From the NCBI GenBank assembly GCA_023212725.1, contig JALBYF010000037.1, positions 1 to 64,000 of the forward strand: a stretch of 64,000 bases of DNA, written 5' to 3'. Made by a program: the position numbers and the translations under genes. This document shows positions 51,601-59,170 of the stretch, piece after piece. Numbering within the stretch: the stretch's first letter is position 1; each line of letters begins with the position of its first letter. Source of the DNA: Tranzscheliella williamsii. Taxonomy: Eukaryota > Basidiomycota > Ustilaginomycetes > Ustilaginales > Ustilaginaceae. The notes under the pieces are model-generated. The model did not search any database and was not told the origin of the DNA. It saw only the letters and a program-made list of their open reading frames with translations.

Positions 51601-52933
51601 CGGTGACTCTGCCCGGGCGGCCATCGAGTGAGAAGGCGCTTGTGTGCTTGCGTAGCGTTGCGACAATTGAAGGATATGGCTGTTTGTTTGGGCCGAGTCC
51701 CACGTTGAAGACGCCGTCGACCAGTGTTGAGGCTGAGGGGTCTTGTGTGGGCCGTATCAGGTCGTCGGCGGTGACATCGAGTGGCTCTGCTGAGGTTTCT
51801 GCGCCTTTCTCCTCGCTCGATCTTGGCGGCGAATCGTACATCGGCCCGTTGGACGCTGTGTTGAGCTCCGCGTTATTTTGGTCTTCGGGGTTATGCAGGT
51901 GCTCGAGGAAGAAAACACCTGCTGTAGTTGTTGCGTTGTTTGGGCCCAGCGGGAGAGCATGTCCGAAATGGAAGTTGCTTTCGATTTTGAAAGGTGTTGA
52001 GCCGAAGTTAGACACTAGGATGGTTTTAGTGTGGGCGTCAACAAGGGCGGCAGGTATGGCGATGTGCTGTTTGGCATCGTTCGTCCATACTGAGTTTGGC
52101 AGGATGTAGTCGCTTGTCGGATGGAGGTTGTGGTCGACTGCGATCCACGCGTGAGAGAGCGGCGCTATTACGGTTGTGTGTTTAGCTGTGATGGATCTGC
52201 TCAGCCGTTTTTCTGACATCGGTTTGCCCTTGATGTCGAAGATCTGGAATGATGTCGATTTCACCCAGGCGCGGCCCGATTGGACGTCCAAGATCATCCC
52301 GCTTGCATGGATGACGTCTAGGCCCAAGCAGATCTTCGGTCTGAAGTCTTTGAGAACGTGAAAGTCGGCGATAGCCTGCAGTCGGACCGGGCTGCCATCT
52401 TCATTCTTCCCTTGGAGGCTGAACGGAAGGGTGACGAATCCTTCGGAATAGCCCGAGCCAATGCCATGGACCGCTATGCCAGGACCGTTGAACGGCCGTA
52501 GGCAAAAGCTATTCGCCAGTTCTTCGTCTATGACGGAGAGCGTGGACCCTGTATCAACGAGGGATAGGCGGGGGTCCATTTGGCCGATGCTGACAAACGC
52601 TGCGGTCGGAAGATGTTTGGCGCACGCCAAACCGGTTCCGATTTGCCGGGGTGTTGGCAATTCAATCACCGTGGCGGTAGCGTCGGGATGCCTCGTCTTT
52701 GGCGGTATGTATAACGAAGCTAATTCTGGGTCGATGAGAAAGGCGGTGCTGGCGACAGCTTGGACGGACGTATTGTGGCTCGGCGGAGGTGGTAACAAGT
52801 CGTTTTGGGCTGGTGTAACATCTTTTATATTTTTGGTTGTGATGACCGAGTCAGGAAGCGGAGAAGCCTGGGATAGGCGAGATGCTGCTAGTTTACCGAC
52901 GTCTCGGTCCCGGCTTCCCCCGAGTCCCGGGAT
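48668..52933 (-). CDS. Pol polyprotein with RNase H split around integrase and chromodomain
   Basis: The frame opens at 52933, overlapping the end of gag by 46 nt, and lies in the -1 frame relative to it; residue numbers here count from the TTG at 52798. Order: aspartic protease (VDTGS near residue 81); reverse transcriptase (CVDYRGLNAASVEDRYPLPR, VYLDDVVIF near 564); only the first strand of RNase H (FYLYVDASSKAFAAALHQEVD, about 725-745); integrase with an HHCC zinc region (EHHDKGHFG...CPTC) and catalytic D (SIDLLLG, about 889), D (SDSDRR) and E (NPVERHI); a chromodomain (FEVERIVDERVWHRRRQYRV, about 1180-1215); then the remaining RNase H (RPVSFIS, the Glu helix LELEMTGLVWAVH, ITDHAPL, NVDALSRL, about 1254-1365). 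So the first catalytic Asp sits over 500 residues before the other three acids. The normal Ty3 order is RT-RNase H-integrase. Confidence 0.9.
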   Translation of the reverse strand: MPGLGGSRDRDVGKLAASRLSQASPLPDSVITTKNIKDVTPAQNDLLPPPPSHNTSVQAVASTAFLIDPELASLYIPPKTRHPDATATVIELPTPRQIGTGLACAKHLPTAAFVSIGQMDPRLSLVDTGSTLSVIDEELANSFCLRPFNGPGIAVHGIGSGYSEGFVTLPFSLQGKNEDGSPVRLQAIADFHVLKDFRPKICLGLDVIHASGMILDVQSGRAWVKSTSFQIFDIKGKPMSEKRLSRSITAKHTTVIAPLSHAWIAVDHNLHPTSDYILPNSVWTNDAKQHIAIPAALVDAHTKTILVSNFGSTPFKIESNFHFGHALPLGPNNATTTAGVFFLEHLHNPEDQNNAELNTASNGPMYDSPPRSSEEKGAETSAEPLDVTADDLIRPTQDPSASTLVDGVFNVGLGPNKQPYPSIVATLRKHTSAFSLDGRPGRVTGSAMKLPLTTSDALKPEAPRRVSPEKRKIIDKTLEQLSAWEVIEPSSSGVSYPVLLVRQGTKWRFCVDYRGLNAASVEDRYPLPRIDDVFEALAGNRYFSGLDAIRGYHQIEIAPEDRWKTAFVCHKGLYQYKRIPFGLRNAPAFFQRFMDQLLGPMRWTEALVYLDDVVIFSATLEEHARSLDTLLSAAKRVGLKFSPQKCHFALQSLSLLGRQVSSAGISVLQDRTQAVRDLSRPTTLQDLYHLLGLFNYYRDFIPGYAGIAAPLTGLLRGHKYKKINDKWRLVDGNGNVTSAKQVTLPWTEDQEEALILLKRALTTPPTMAYPDYSKPFYLYVDASSKAFAAALHQEVDSASLHLTYETPGLADRQRQDPSLKPIFKAAEEGGSTAYEIQNSLLVHVGANKLARQLCVPLVDMPALFTEHHDKGHFGFAKTYQSLRQFHHPKLSTSLQAYIDNCPTCMRTKLGRRMGNLSLDRTIEADQPFHTISIDLLLGLPLSDGHDAILVVVDIFSRMVLTAPCSATANAEQLFDLLRGLVLQRGWRPKVIISDSDRRFIGGVGQHFAQQIGAVLRPSAPYHQQANPVERHIQSLVRVIRALALNSPEDWSRFLAEAELAINTTPSLATGQPPLDLVYIRRSSEPALPSVVETAGDDLLATALARLDSARVTALTQADNDKRRYDRRHKDIPEVKVGDSVFIRLPDRPVVGAQRYSKLDPPKLGPFAITEILLRHRVRLELPPDLQVSDVCDISQLDIAPPAPDPFDRPLNASPINPEADPANRRFEVERIVDERVWHRRRQYRVKWVADPRTTWEFEDDLIEDGCTDAIHDWQLRNVQTPPPPDEPQLNFTAQPSMKALERPVSFISTTTSPSEAKLVGLELEMTGLVWAVHRLQHYLDGAVKVVVITDHAPLGAVVKAASHARKSFTPRIEKLRAYLMPYLDIMEFKYKPGKLHANVDALSRLGHETPRYDAKTQDPDR

Positions 52934-54381
52934 TCAGAAGAACCGTATGACAGGTCAGGTTCGTCATCCGAATCGTCGATGTTGATGGGGTTCGGGTACG
53001 TGACCGGGTAGCCATACGCTTGTACAAGTTCCATCTCCATGTCTGCCAGGTAGTTTTCGGCCTTGGGCTGACGTGACACAGCATCGTGCTCGAAGTCGAA
53101 GTGGTCTCCTCGGCATCGACTGCATGGCCTGTTAAGGTAGATAATCTTACCATTATGGGGTAGTTGGTATGTACGAACTTGGCGGCCGTCGCGTTGAACG
53201 TATGAGACGTTTGAGGGCCTGTAGTCAGTGGCGAGTGAGCGGGGCTCTTGGCGGTTAGGGAGGCGGGGTGTATTCCGGCCTCCCTTATAGGCGTTGTCGT
53301 CGATGTTGGAAGGCCCGTTGAACGGAAGCAGGGGTGTGTGGAGCTCCTCCACCCTCGTGGAGTTGGCCGCTCTGTTGTTAGCCGGCGGTCGGACCTGGTT
53401 CTGGCGACTCGTCGCCCTCCAAGAAGCTTCCATCGATCTCATCTCGGTCAGCATGTTATTGATGGAAGGCTTTTGCGCGAGATGAGATCGAATCAGAACT
53501 CGGAATGAGGCGGGGAGACCCAGGCGGATCTCCATGAGAAGATCGGCTTCCTGACGTTGAGGATAGGCCGCCCGGAGAAGAGAAAGTTTGCTATAGAAGT
53601 AGGCGGAGACCGACTCGGTCTGCCACTCCCATTTTCTTTCGTCAGCGATGCGCCTGGATTCTCCGGCGTCGGGTTGGAAAGCGAGGCGGAGAGCTTTATC
53701 CCATTCGGTCCAGTTGGTCAGGTTGGCGCGGCACTGAGCAGATTGGAGCTGGTACCATTGTGCGGCCGCATCTCGAAGGCAGAGGGGGAGGGTCTCGACG
53801 ATGGAGAGTTCCCACCCGGGATCACCGCGGCTTTGCACCAGGGCCGATATGCGGCTTAGGAAGAGCTCCAGTCTGTCGGGGTCGCCGTTGAAGAGGCTGA
53901 TATCCTCCGGTTTGATTTGGAAACGCCGGATGATGGCGTTCGCTTCGGTGTTGTAGTGGTCCATGTTCGAAGGGCCCGGCTCGGGATTGTAGCGCATAGG
54001 GCCCTGTTGTGCGCCGCGTTCGAACCTTCGTCCGTAATGGCCGGGAAGGTTCGAGGGCTGGCCATGACGCTGGTCGTCGCCGACGTCCCCGAAACTGGGC
54101 TGTTCGGCGATATCATCATTTTCGTCAGGCCTTCTTTGGCTGGCGAGGAGGCGGGAGAACATGTCCATGTTGGCTTGTTGTATAGCCTCGGTGTTCTGCT
54201 TCATTGCGTCGACTAGGCCGGTCATTGCGGAGGTCATTGCAGCCGTGATTGCTCCAGAGACTACGTCGGCAATGTCACGGCGTTCCGCCGGTTGCGGGTT
54301 GTCACCGGCGGTGTCAGCCGATTGAGGGCGGGTGTCGTCTTGGCGGCTGCCGCTGCGGGTTTGAACGTTAGGGTTAGGCAT
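52888..54381 (-). CDS. Gag of the Ty3-type element
   Basis: 497 aa from the first ATG of the frame (54381). The capsid-like region (about 170-330) matches retrotransposon Gag: LELFLSRISALVQ, LCLRDAAAQWYQL, WTEWDKALRLAF, SAYFYSKLSLLRAAYPQ and RLGLPASFR. The nucleocapsid part is basic; CSRCRGDHFDFEHD is a Cys/His cluster but not a standard CCHC knuckle. The N-terminus has a polar and a helical segment. Gag assembles the particle that packages element RNA. Confidence 0.88.
   Translation of the reverse strand: MPNPNVQTRSGSRQDDTRPQSADTAGDNPQPAERRDIADVVSGAITAAMTSAMTGLVDAMKQNTEAIQQANMDMFSRLLASQRRPDENDDIAEQPSFGDVGDDQRHGQPSNLPGHYGRRFERGAQQGPMRYNPEPGPSNMDHYNTEANAIIRRFQIKPEDISLFNGDPDRLELFLSRISALVQSRGDPGWELSIVETLPLCLRDAAAQWYQLQSAQCRANLTNWTEWDKALRLAFQPDAGESRRIADERKWEWQTESVSAYFYSKLSLLRAAYPQRQEADLLMEIRLGLPASFRVLIRSHLAQKPSINNMLTEMRSMEASWRATSRQNQVRPPANNRAANSTRVEELHTPLLPFNGPSNIDDNAYKGGRNTPRLPNRQEPRSLATDYRPSNVSYVQRDGRQVRTYQLPHNGKIIYLNRPCSRCRGDHFDFEHDAVSRQPKAENYLADMEMELVQAYGYPVTYPNPINIDDSDDEPDLSYGSSESRDSGEAGTETSVN
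52917..52921 (-). promoter_or_regulatory. Candidate -1 frameshift site
   Basis: A run of five G in the short gag-pol overlap (52888-52933). A -1 slip here lets a GGG-reading tRNA re-pair perfectly. It is not a textbook heptamer; its position in the only overlap is the main support. Confidence 0.35.
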
Positions 54382-54859
54382 GATTGCTGATATTGTTTGA
54401 TATTTGGGCTGAGGGATGAGAAGTGGCGGGGTGGTGGCGTGACAGAAAGGGCGGTGGGGAGGTACGACTGTTGTATGCTCCTGCTTTATGAGGGCGAGGT
54501 GCCAATGCAGAAGCTTCGCGCGCGCCCGGCCAGCGTGTATGTCAGCAAAGGATGAGACGTTGCCATGAGGTGCGCGAACTCGAGTGGATGTATGCGTGCA
54601 GTGCGCATTGACCAACTCGTTGTGGCTGATCGTTTGTCGATACCACTGTTGTCCCTGTCGTGGCCGCTCACTTCTTGGAGGCTTGTTACGAATGTCAGGG
54701 TTAAGATTAGAGGTGTAGGTTTCAGCAGATTGTCGGGAGTGTGAGTGTGAGCGTCTACCCCTTCGGGTGAAAGAATTTGCAGTGGGGATTTGGGTCGTGA
54801 GGGTGCGCAACGATTGCTCTTGTGCGGCGTAACGACGGGGGTGTCGATGGGTGATGAGC

Positions 54860-54877
54860 GGGCCACTCGTGTCACCA
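54860..54877 (-). promoter_or_regulatory. Primer-binding site candidate
   Basis: The element's strand reads TGGTGACACGAGTGGCCC immediately after the 5' LTR. TGG pairs with the CCA end of a tRNA; the specific tRNA was not identified. Confidence 0.5.
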
Positions 54878-55030
54878 TGTGCTGCACAAGGGCAGACGAG
54901 CTATGAGGAAGATGGATGATATTTCGGTCGAGGGCGGAGGAGGGCTGCGAGCGACTAAGTAGTCGCTCGACACCTCAAGTCACTCGGCCGAGAGGCGGCC
55001 GAGAGATCTCAGAGGCGCGTTCGCGCGACA
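54878..55030 (-). repeat. 5' LTR (153 bp)
   Basis: Identical by reading to 48349-48501. As the element lies on the minus strand, this copy is its promoter-bearing LTR. Confidence 0.93.
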
Positions 55031-55035
55031 AGGTC
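55031..55035. repeat. Target-site duplication AGGTC (right copy)
   Basis: Same five bases as 48344-48348. Confidence 0.92.
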
Positions 55036-55831
55036 GAGCTGCTCAGAATGCTCAACGGATGAGGGCGCTTGACACTGAAGTTGCTCGAAGTGAAGGACAG
55101 ACAGCCTCATATAATGCTATGCATACACGGCAAGAACGTAACAGCAGCAGCAGCAGCAGCATTAGCGAAAACGGCGAGGCAAATCCGGCACACAGTACAG
55201 CACAGACAAGCCTTCCAAGCTCTTCACCTGCACGCCGCAGCCAACGCTCTATGGTGGACCAGTTCATGTTGGAACAACTGCAGAAAACAACAGAACTTGT
55301 CATTGAGCGAGAGGAGGCACTAACGCGCTCTAGATTACAACAAGAGGAGGAGTTTTTCGAGCGTCGAGCTAGCAGAGAGTCTCAGCTCATGGAACGTCGA
55401 GCGGACAGAGAGGTCCAGCTCATGGAGCGTCAAGCTGAAACCTGGCGCGGTATTGCGGAGATGCTTACATCTCAATCAAGTCTGCCTGGCGCTTCTTCAA
55501 ACGACCTAAGCCAATTGAAAGAGGAAATGGGTAGGATGCAGGACTCCATCGCTGCCCGCTTTGCTCAAATGGAGGCCTCACAGGGCAGCGTGCTTGGATG
55601 CCTGCAACAACTTCTTAACCAGCAGCGCAAGTCCACCCCGTCCCCTTCTGCTGAAGCCGCTGCAGCCCCCAATACTCCACGTGCCTCTCGTACTACACGG
55701 GTTACACGGTCTATCACTCCAACGCAAGCAGCACAGTCAGAGGGGAGTCGTCCAAGAAAAAGGCAACAAAGAACCGCAGTCTGATGGAGTAGCACAACGG
55801 AGGAGCATCCGAGTCTTGAGCACAAAGTATA

Positions 55832-55851
55832 GTGGGCGCTCGAGCGCCCAC
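55832..55851. repeat. 20-bp perfect palindrome in the DNA transposon
   Basis: GTGGGCGCTCGAGCGCCCAC reads the same on both strands. Nearby are further copies of its half-site as CGCTCAAG or CTTGAGCG (55860-55940), and GCTCGAGCGCCCAC recurs near 58419-58432. Confidence 0.8.
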
Positions 55852-56068
55852 AGTGCATCGCGCTCAAGGTTTGAACTGACGCTTGAGCGTTCACTATGCT
55901 TTGCGCTCAAGGTTTAGCCCGATGCTCAAGCGCCAGGCCATACATTGGATTAAGCTCATATACTCCGTTGGGAGCTGCGCTGCTTCGACCAGAGACGAGA
56001 CTCTGCAGGGTATACTAGGAAGGTGCTACCACCCTTCTCTGCCTCCATCATCGTGCCCTCTCTGCAGC

Positions 56069-57115
56069 ATGTCACTCTACAGCATGCCCGAGAACGAGGT
56101 CGTCTACTACGATGACCTCAACCCCATCCCTGACCCGCCCGTCTCACCCGACATCTCCATGGGCCCCAACAGCCCAATGTATGAGCCGGGGTCGCCTGTC
56201 CAGCACGATGGCAATGTTACCCCCGTCGGCGCTTATGACGACGGCTACCGCACGCCGCCTCCGCTGTTCTTCTCGCCAACCTCTCCGCCGCCAGAAGTGT
56301 CTCCTTCGCCCGAGGTAAGTCCCAAACACTCATATGCCCCGATCCCTTTTCTTATGCTTGCAAATACTGATATCCATTCACTTCCTTGCCAGCCTATCAC
56401 TGCAACGATCGCTTGCTACACAAGGTGGCTAAGGACGACCCACATCGTGGAGCTCATCATCCGGGTATGTGCAGGTCTCTACCCTGGATGGCTACGAGCG
56501 CAAGACGGGCCTCGCCGTGGCCAGCTGGTGGGACCCGACTGGGCCGAGCATGGCTTTCGTCACCTGGTGCGGCGGATGTCTGAAGCCACCGCACCCGCCG
56601 AAGATGATGGACTCTGCTGTGGGAACTGTCAGCAGTTCCAGATAAGGTAAGTACCTAACACTCCTAACGATAAGACGTTGTTCACTGACACTAACCAGAT
56701 CTATTCATACAGATGCTATCCCTGTACGGTCATCCATCCGGGCGCCAAGACAGGAAGGGTGCCAAATAGCTGCACCAACTGCTATGAGCGCCATGTCAAG
56801 AACTGCCGCCGTACTCTGCAGGCAGACACGGCTTATACAGGTGACCAAGACACCCGTGACATGCCTGACGGGTTGCGGACCCGCATCAGAGATGCACACC
56901 TTGCTTCTCCCGGGTCCGGTCGAGCTATGGTGCGCGAACGCGATCGGCGCCTCATGCCCACGGATGAGGAACTCGGTTGGGCAATGTCCAGCCTCTTCAC
57001 AGAGGCCGAACCTGCTGGCTGGACCCTCGCCATCAGCACCCTGGAGAGATGGCGAGGTGTTCTCCTTGCTATCGGCGCACTGCCCCAACGTAGTGCCAAT
57101 CCTCCCATTGTATAG
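56069..57115 (+). CDS. Third transposon protein, cysteine-cluster, function unknown
   Basis: Exons 56069-56314, 56393-56646 and 56713-57115 (300 aa). Intron 1 (78 nt) is a multiple of three; intron 2 (66 nt, GTAAGT...ACAG, phase 2) removes a stop and joins two Cys segments. The N-terminus is Pro/Ser/Asp-rich (DDLNPIPDPPVSPDI, SPTSPPPEVSPSPE). The spliced middle has CCGNCQQF, CYPC and CTNCYERHVKNC, spaced like a zinc-binding cluster. The C-terminal part is helical and mixed charge. It sits between the Myb-like gene and the transposase and is convergent with the latter. It may be an accessory factor or a captured host gene; no family recognised. Confidence 0.65.
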
Positions 57116-57211
57116 CACAGCACAAGAAATGACCAAGCTTTCGTGTATTGCAATTGTACTGACTCGTGTGACTGGCAAGGATAGTAGGAAAGGGTACTTG
57201 TGTGAGGCGTC

Positions 57212-58318
57212 CTAGACTACATGATGGTGGATCAGGCTGAAGTATCGGGCAAGCGAAGGGGCAGGGCAATTCAGGTACATACCGCACTGGTTGCTTCCAT
57301 AGCAAGTCAGCGCATTCCGGAGTAGCACCGCAACCTGATAGTCCTTGCCAATAGCACTTACACCCATTCGCTGCCATTGCTTGTTGTTGAGGCGTGGAAA
57401 TAGTGTAGGAACAGAGCCAATGATCCATTCGACAGTGACCCTGTAAGCCGACATAGTGACATTGAAGCGAGCCTGGTGAGGTGGTAGATCATTCGTTTGC
57501 CTTCGGAAGGGAGCAACAAGACCAGGGTCCATGCCATAGCCACGGTCGCCATATAGGTTCAAAACCTCGCCTGCAGAGTTGAAGGCATGCTCTATGGACC
57601 ACGTGGAAACACCACTGTTGGTCCAGACTGTATGATCATGACGGGCGCCATCTTCGGGCCCATACATAAAGATTATGCCATCAGGTGTAACAACAAACTG
57701 CCACTTCAAAGCATGAATGTGCTTCCAGCCGTTGTAGACAGAGCCTTGCCGTACTTCCGGCCTTGCAATTGGACGTAGAGTACCATCCACTGCTCCCCAA
57801 AAGATCCTAAAACGAGTCTTCCTTTGTATTGCATCAGCATAGGTTGTCAAGCGTTCGCGCGAAAGGAGATTGTGTTGAGGCGAAGTAACGTCCAAGAGTA
57901 CTGACCATCTGGCTAGGATGGCATCAGTGGTTGCTCGATGCACTCGGCTCAGGCGGGCTTTTGACCAGCCATACTGTCCTTCCAGGGAAGCAAGCGTACG
58001 GCCTCGCAGGTAAGTTATAACCATGAGAAGGGCTGTCTTGCTATCAACTGTATCTCGCTCCCTTGTCTTGACCATAGAAGGTAGTTGCAGGGCATCGTGA
58101 ATAGCATTGAACTCCTCCAGAGTGACCCCAAAGTCTCCTTTCCAATGCGATTCGCTAATGGCGGTTGCTATTGTAGCATATGTGAGTTGGGCGAGGTTGC
58201 AACCACGTACTCTTTGCAAAGAGTGTCCACGCCCAATTGCAGCAGTTAAGAAGGCCAACCTCGTACGCAGCGTTGCAAGCGACGTCACGCCAGTGTTTGT
58301 GGGACGTACTGTATCCAT
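57212..58318 (-). CDS. PIF/Harbinger-like DDE transposase (DDE_Tnp_4 type)
   Basis: 368 aa, intronless. An N-terminal helix-turn-helix-like region (LTTYADAIQRKTRFRIFWG leads into the catalytic core) precedes GAVDGTLRPIARP (first Asp near 178), YNGWKHIHALKWQFVVTPDG, ARHDHTVW (second Asp near 228), LYGDRGYGMDP (Asp near 258) and TVEWIIGS (Glu near 297). These are the blocks of the nuclease family used by Harbinger elements and by HARBI1. It should cut at the inverted repeats and move the element. No frameshift is visible, so transposase activity could remain although the partner Myb-like gene is split. Confidence 0.88.
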   Translation of the reverse strand: MDTVRPTNTGVTSLATLRTRLAFLTAAIGRGHSLQRVRGCNLAQLTYATIATAISESHWKGDFGVTLEEFNAIHDALQLPSMVKTRERDTVDSKTALLMVITYLRGRTLASLEGQYGWSKARLSRVHRATTDAILARWSVLLDVTSPQHNLLSRERLTTYADAIQRKTRFRIFWGAVDGTLRPIARPEVRQGSVYNGWKHIHALKWQFVVTPDGIIFMYGPEDGARHDHTVWTNSGVSTWSIEHAFNSAGEVLNLYGDRGYGMDPGLVAPFRRQTNDLPPHQARFNVTMSAYRVTVEWIIGSVPTLFPRLNNKQWQRMGVSAIGKDYQVAVLLRNALTCYGSNQCGMYLNCPAPSLARYFSLIHHHVV

Positions 58319-58399
58319 TGCTCAGCTTTCACACTAAGCATCAATGGCGTAGATAGCCATCGGCTGGAAGGAGAAGATTGGGAGTGCTGACTCCTGAAG

Positions 58400-58790
58400 T
58401 AGGGTGATTTGTGCCAACGCTCGAGCGCCCACTTAAATCACAGGCCGTCAAATAGCGGAGTGCTCAAGCGCTGCCTTTGTGCACGTTGCAAGAGTTTAAA
58501 GCTGCGGACTACCTCCTTTGGCGACCTGGCAATAGTCTCTTCCCCACAGTGGACGATCAAGTTGCTAGGGTGAGGTCTGAAGGTTCATAAACATAGACAA
58601 GGATCGCCACCATATGGTATCCAACGCCATCTTCTCAAACTGACATTCGAACTAACCTTGACATTTCTCGATGTCAGTTCTTGGTCAGCAACTAACACAG
58701 ATGTCAGTTAGTTCAAGGCATGGTTAACTCGCTTATTTTAGCCGACATCGAACTAACAAAATCGTGCATCAACTAACTGACATTTGGCAA
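58400..58790. repeat. Right subterminal motif array
   Basis: Dense CAACTAAC, GTTAGTTC, CGAACTAAC and TGTCAGTT words between 58640 and 58790 mirror the left array. The part 58400-58480 carries CGCTCGAGCGCCCAC and GCTCAAGCGCT, matching the internal palindrome. Confidence 0.65.
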
Positions 58791-58804
58791 TGCGAAAACT
58801 CCCT
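58791..58804 (-). repeat. Right terminal inverted repeat
   Basis: TGCGAAAACTCCCT, the reverse complement of 47473-47486. Confidence 0.85.
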
Positions 58805-59170
58805 ATTATTTTGGGGAAATGTAAAACAAGGGGTGGATTAGCAAATCCCCGATTCTACCATACCTGAGCTTTAGCTTGGATCTGACATACAGCGGCGCCC
58901 GGAAAAGGGAGAAATTCGGGAAATCCTCCACAAATGCCTTTGGGGCCTGTGACTACTCTCACCTGGCGGCAGTCAACGTGTGCCTCGACGTCATTTGACC
59001 AACCTATGCAGGCAACATGATTATTAAGCCTAAGCCGTCAGCCATAGTCATTGTGGACGGGCCCAACAGGGACCAGGTTCAGTACTCGTATTCAGCCCGA
59101 AGAGAACCACGTTCAGTACTTTACCGCCACCACACACCCAGTATCAACAATCAGCAAAGCTCCAGAAACA
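58805..59170. other. Intergenic region right of the transposon
   Basis: About 370 bases of host DNA with the promoter of the following gene; nothing else recognised. Confidence 0.5.

Larger units (their letters stand above)
48349..55030 (-). mobile_element. Ty3-type (Metaviridae-like) LTR retrotransposon, recent insertion
   Basis: 6.68 kb on the minus strand: 153-bp LTRs at both ends that read as identical, TG...CA termini, 5-bp target duplication, a TGG-starting primer-site candidate next to the 5' LTR, gag, pol in the -1 frame and a G9 polypurine tract. Both reading frames are uninterrupted. The chromodomain after the integrase places it with chromovirus-like Ty3 elements. The order of Pol domains is unusual (see the pol entry). 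Confidence 0.93.
47766..55784 (+). pseudogene. Myb/SANT-like transposon gene split by the LTR retrotransposon
   Basis: The first part is 47766-48348; the frame resumes at 55036 after the retroelement and one copy of the AGGTC duplication, ending at 55784. Without the insert the gene would encode about 443 aa. The N-terminal half has a Myb/SANT-like helix set (NWSTQDCDDLLDAMSTYL, VEERWVATANALNDV, SEEGCRQQWRRMKKAH). The distal part contains a poly-Ser stretch and a coiled coil with 11-residue repeats (FFERRASRESQ, LMERRADREVQ, LMERQAETWRG), then an Arg/Lys-rich tail. In related elements this protein brings the transposase to DNA and into the nucleus. As it stands the first part terminates a few codons into the LTR (CCTRADEL), so this copy is broken, but no other lesion is visible. 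Confidence 0.8.
47473..58804. mobile_element. PIF/Harbinger-like DNA transposon, interrupted by a Ty3 element
   Basis: Bounded by 14-bp perfect inverted repeats AGGGAGTTTTCGCA (47473) and TGCGAAAACTCCCT (58791), with direct repeats ATT outside (47470-47472 and 58805-58807; an ATTA/TTA reading is also possible and would fit the usual TWA target of this superfamily). It encodes a DDE transposase (minus, 57212-58318), a Myb/SANT-like protein (plus, split) and a third protein (56069-57115). A two-gene transposase plus Myb-like design is characteristic of PIF/Harbinger. The full span is 11.3 kb; without the nested retroelement it would be about 4.6 kb. The lower GC content contrasts with host genes on both sides. 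Confidence 0.85.
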
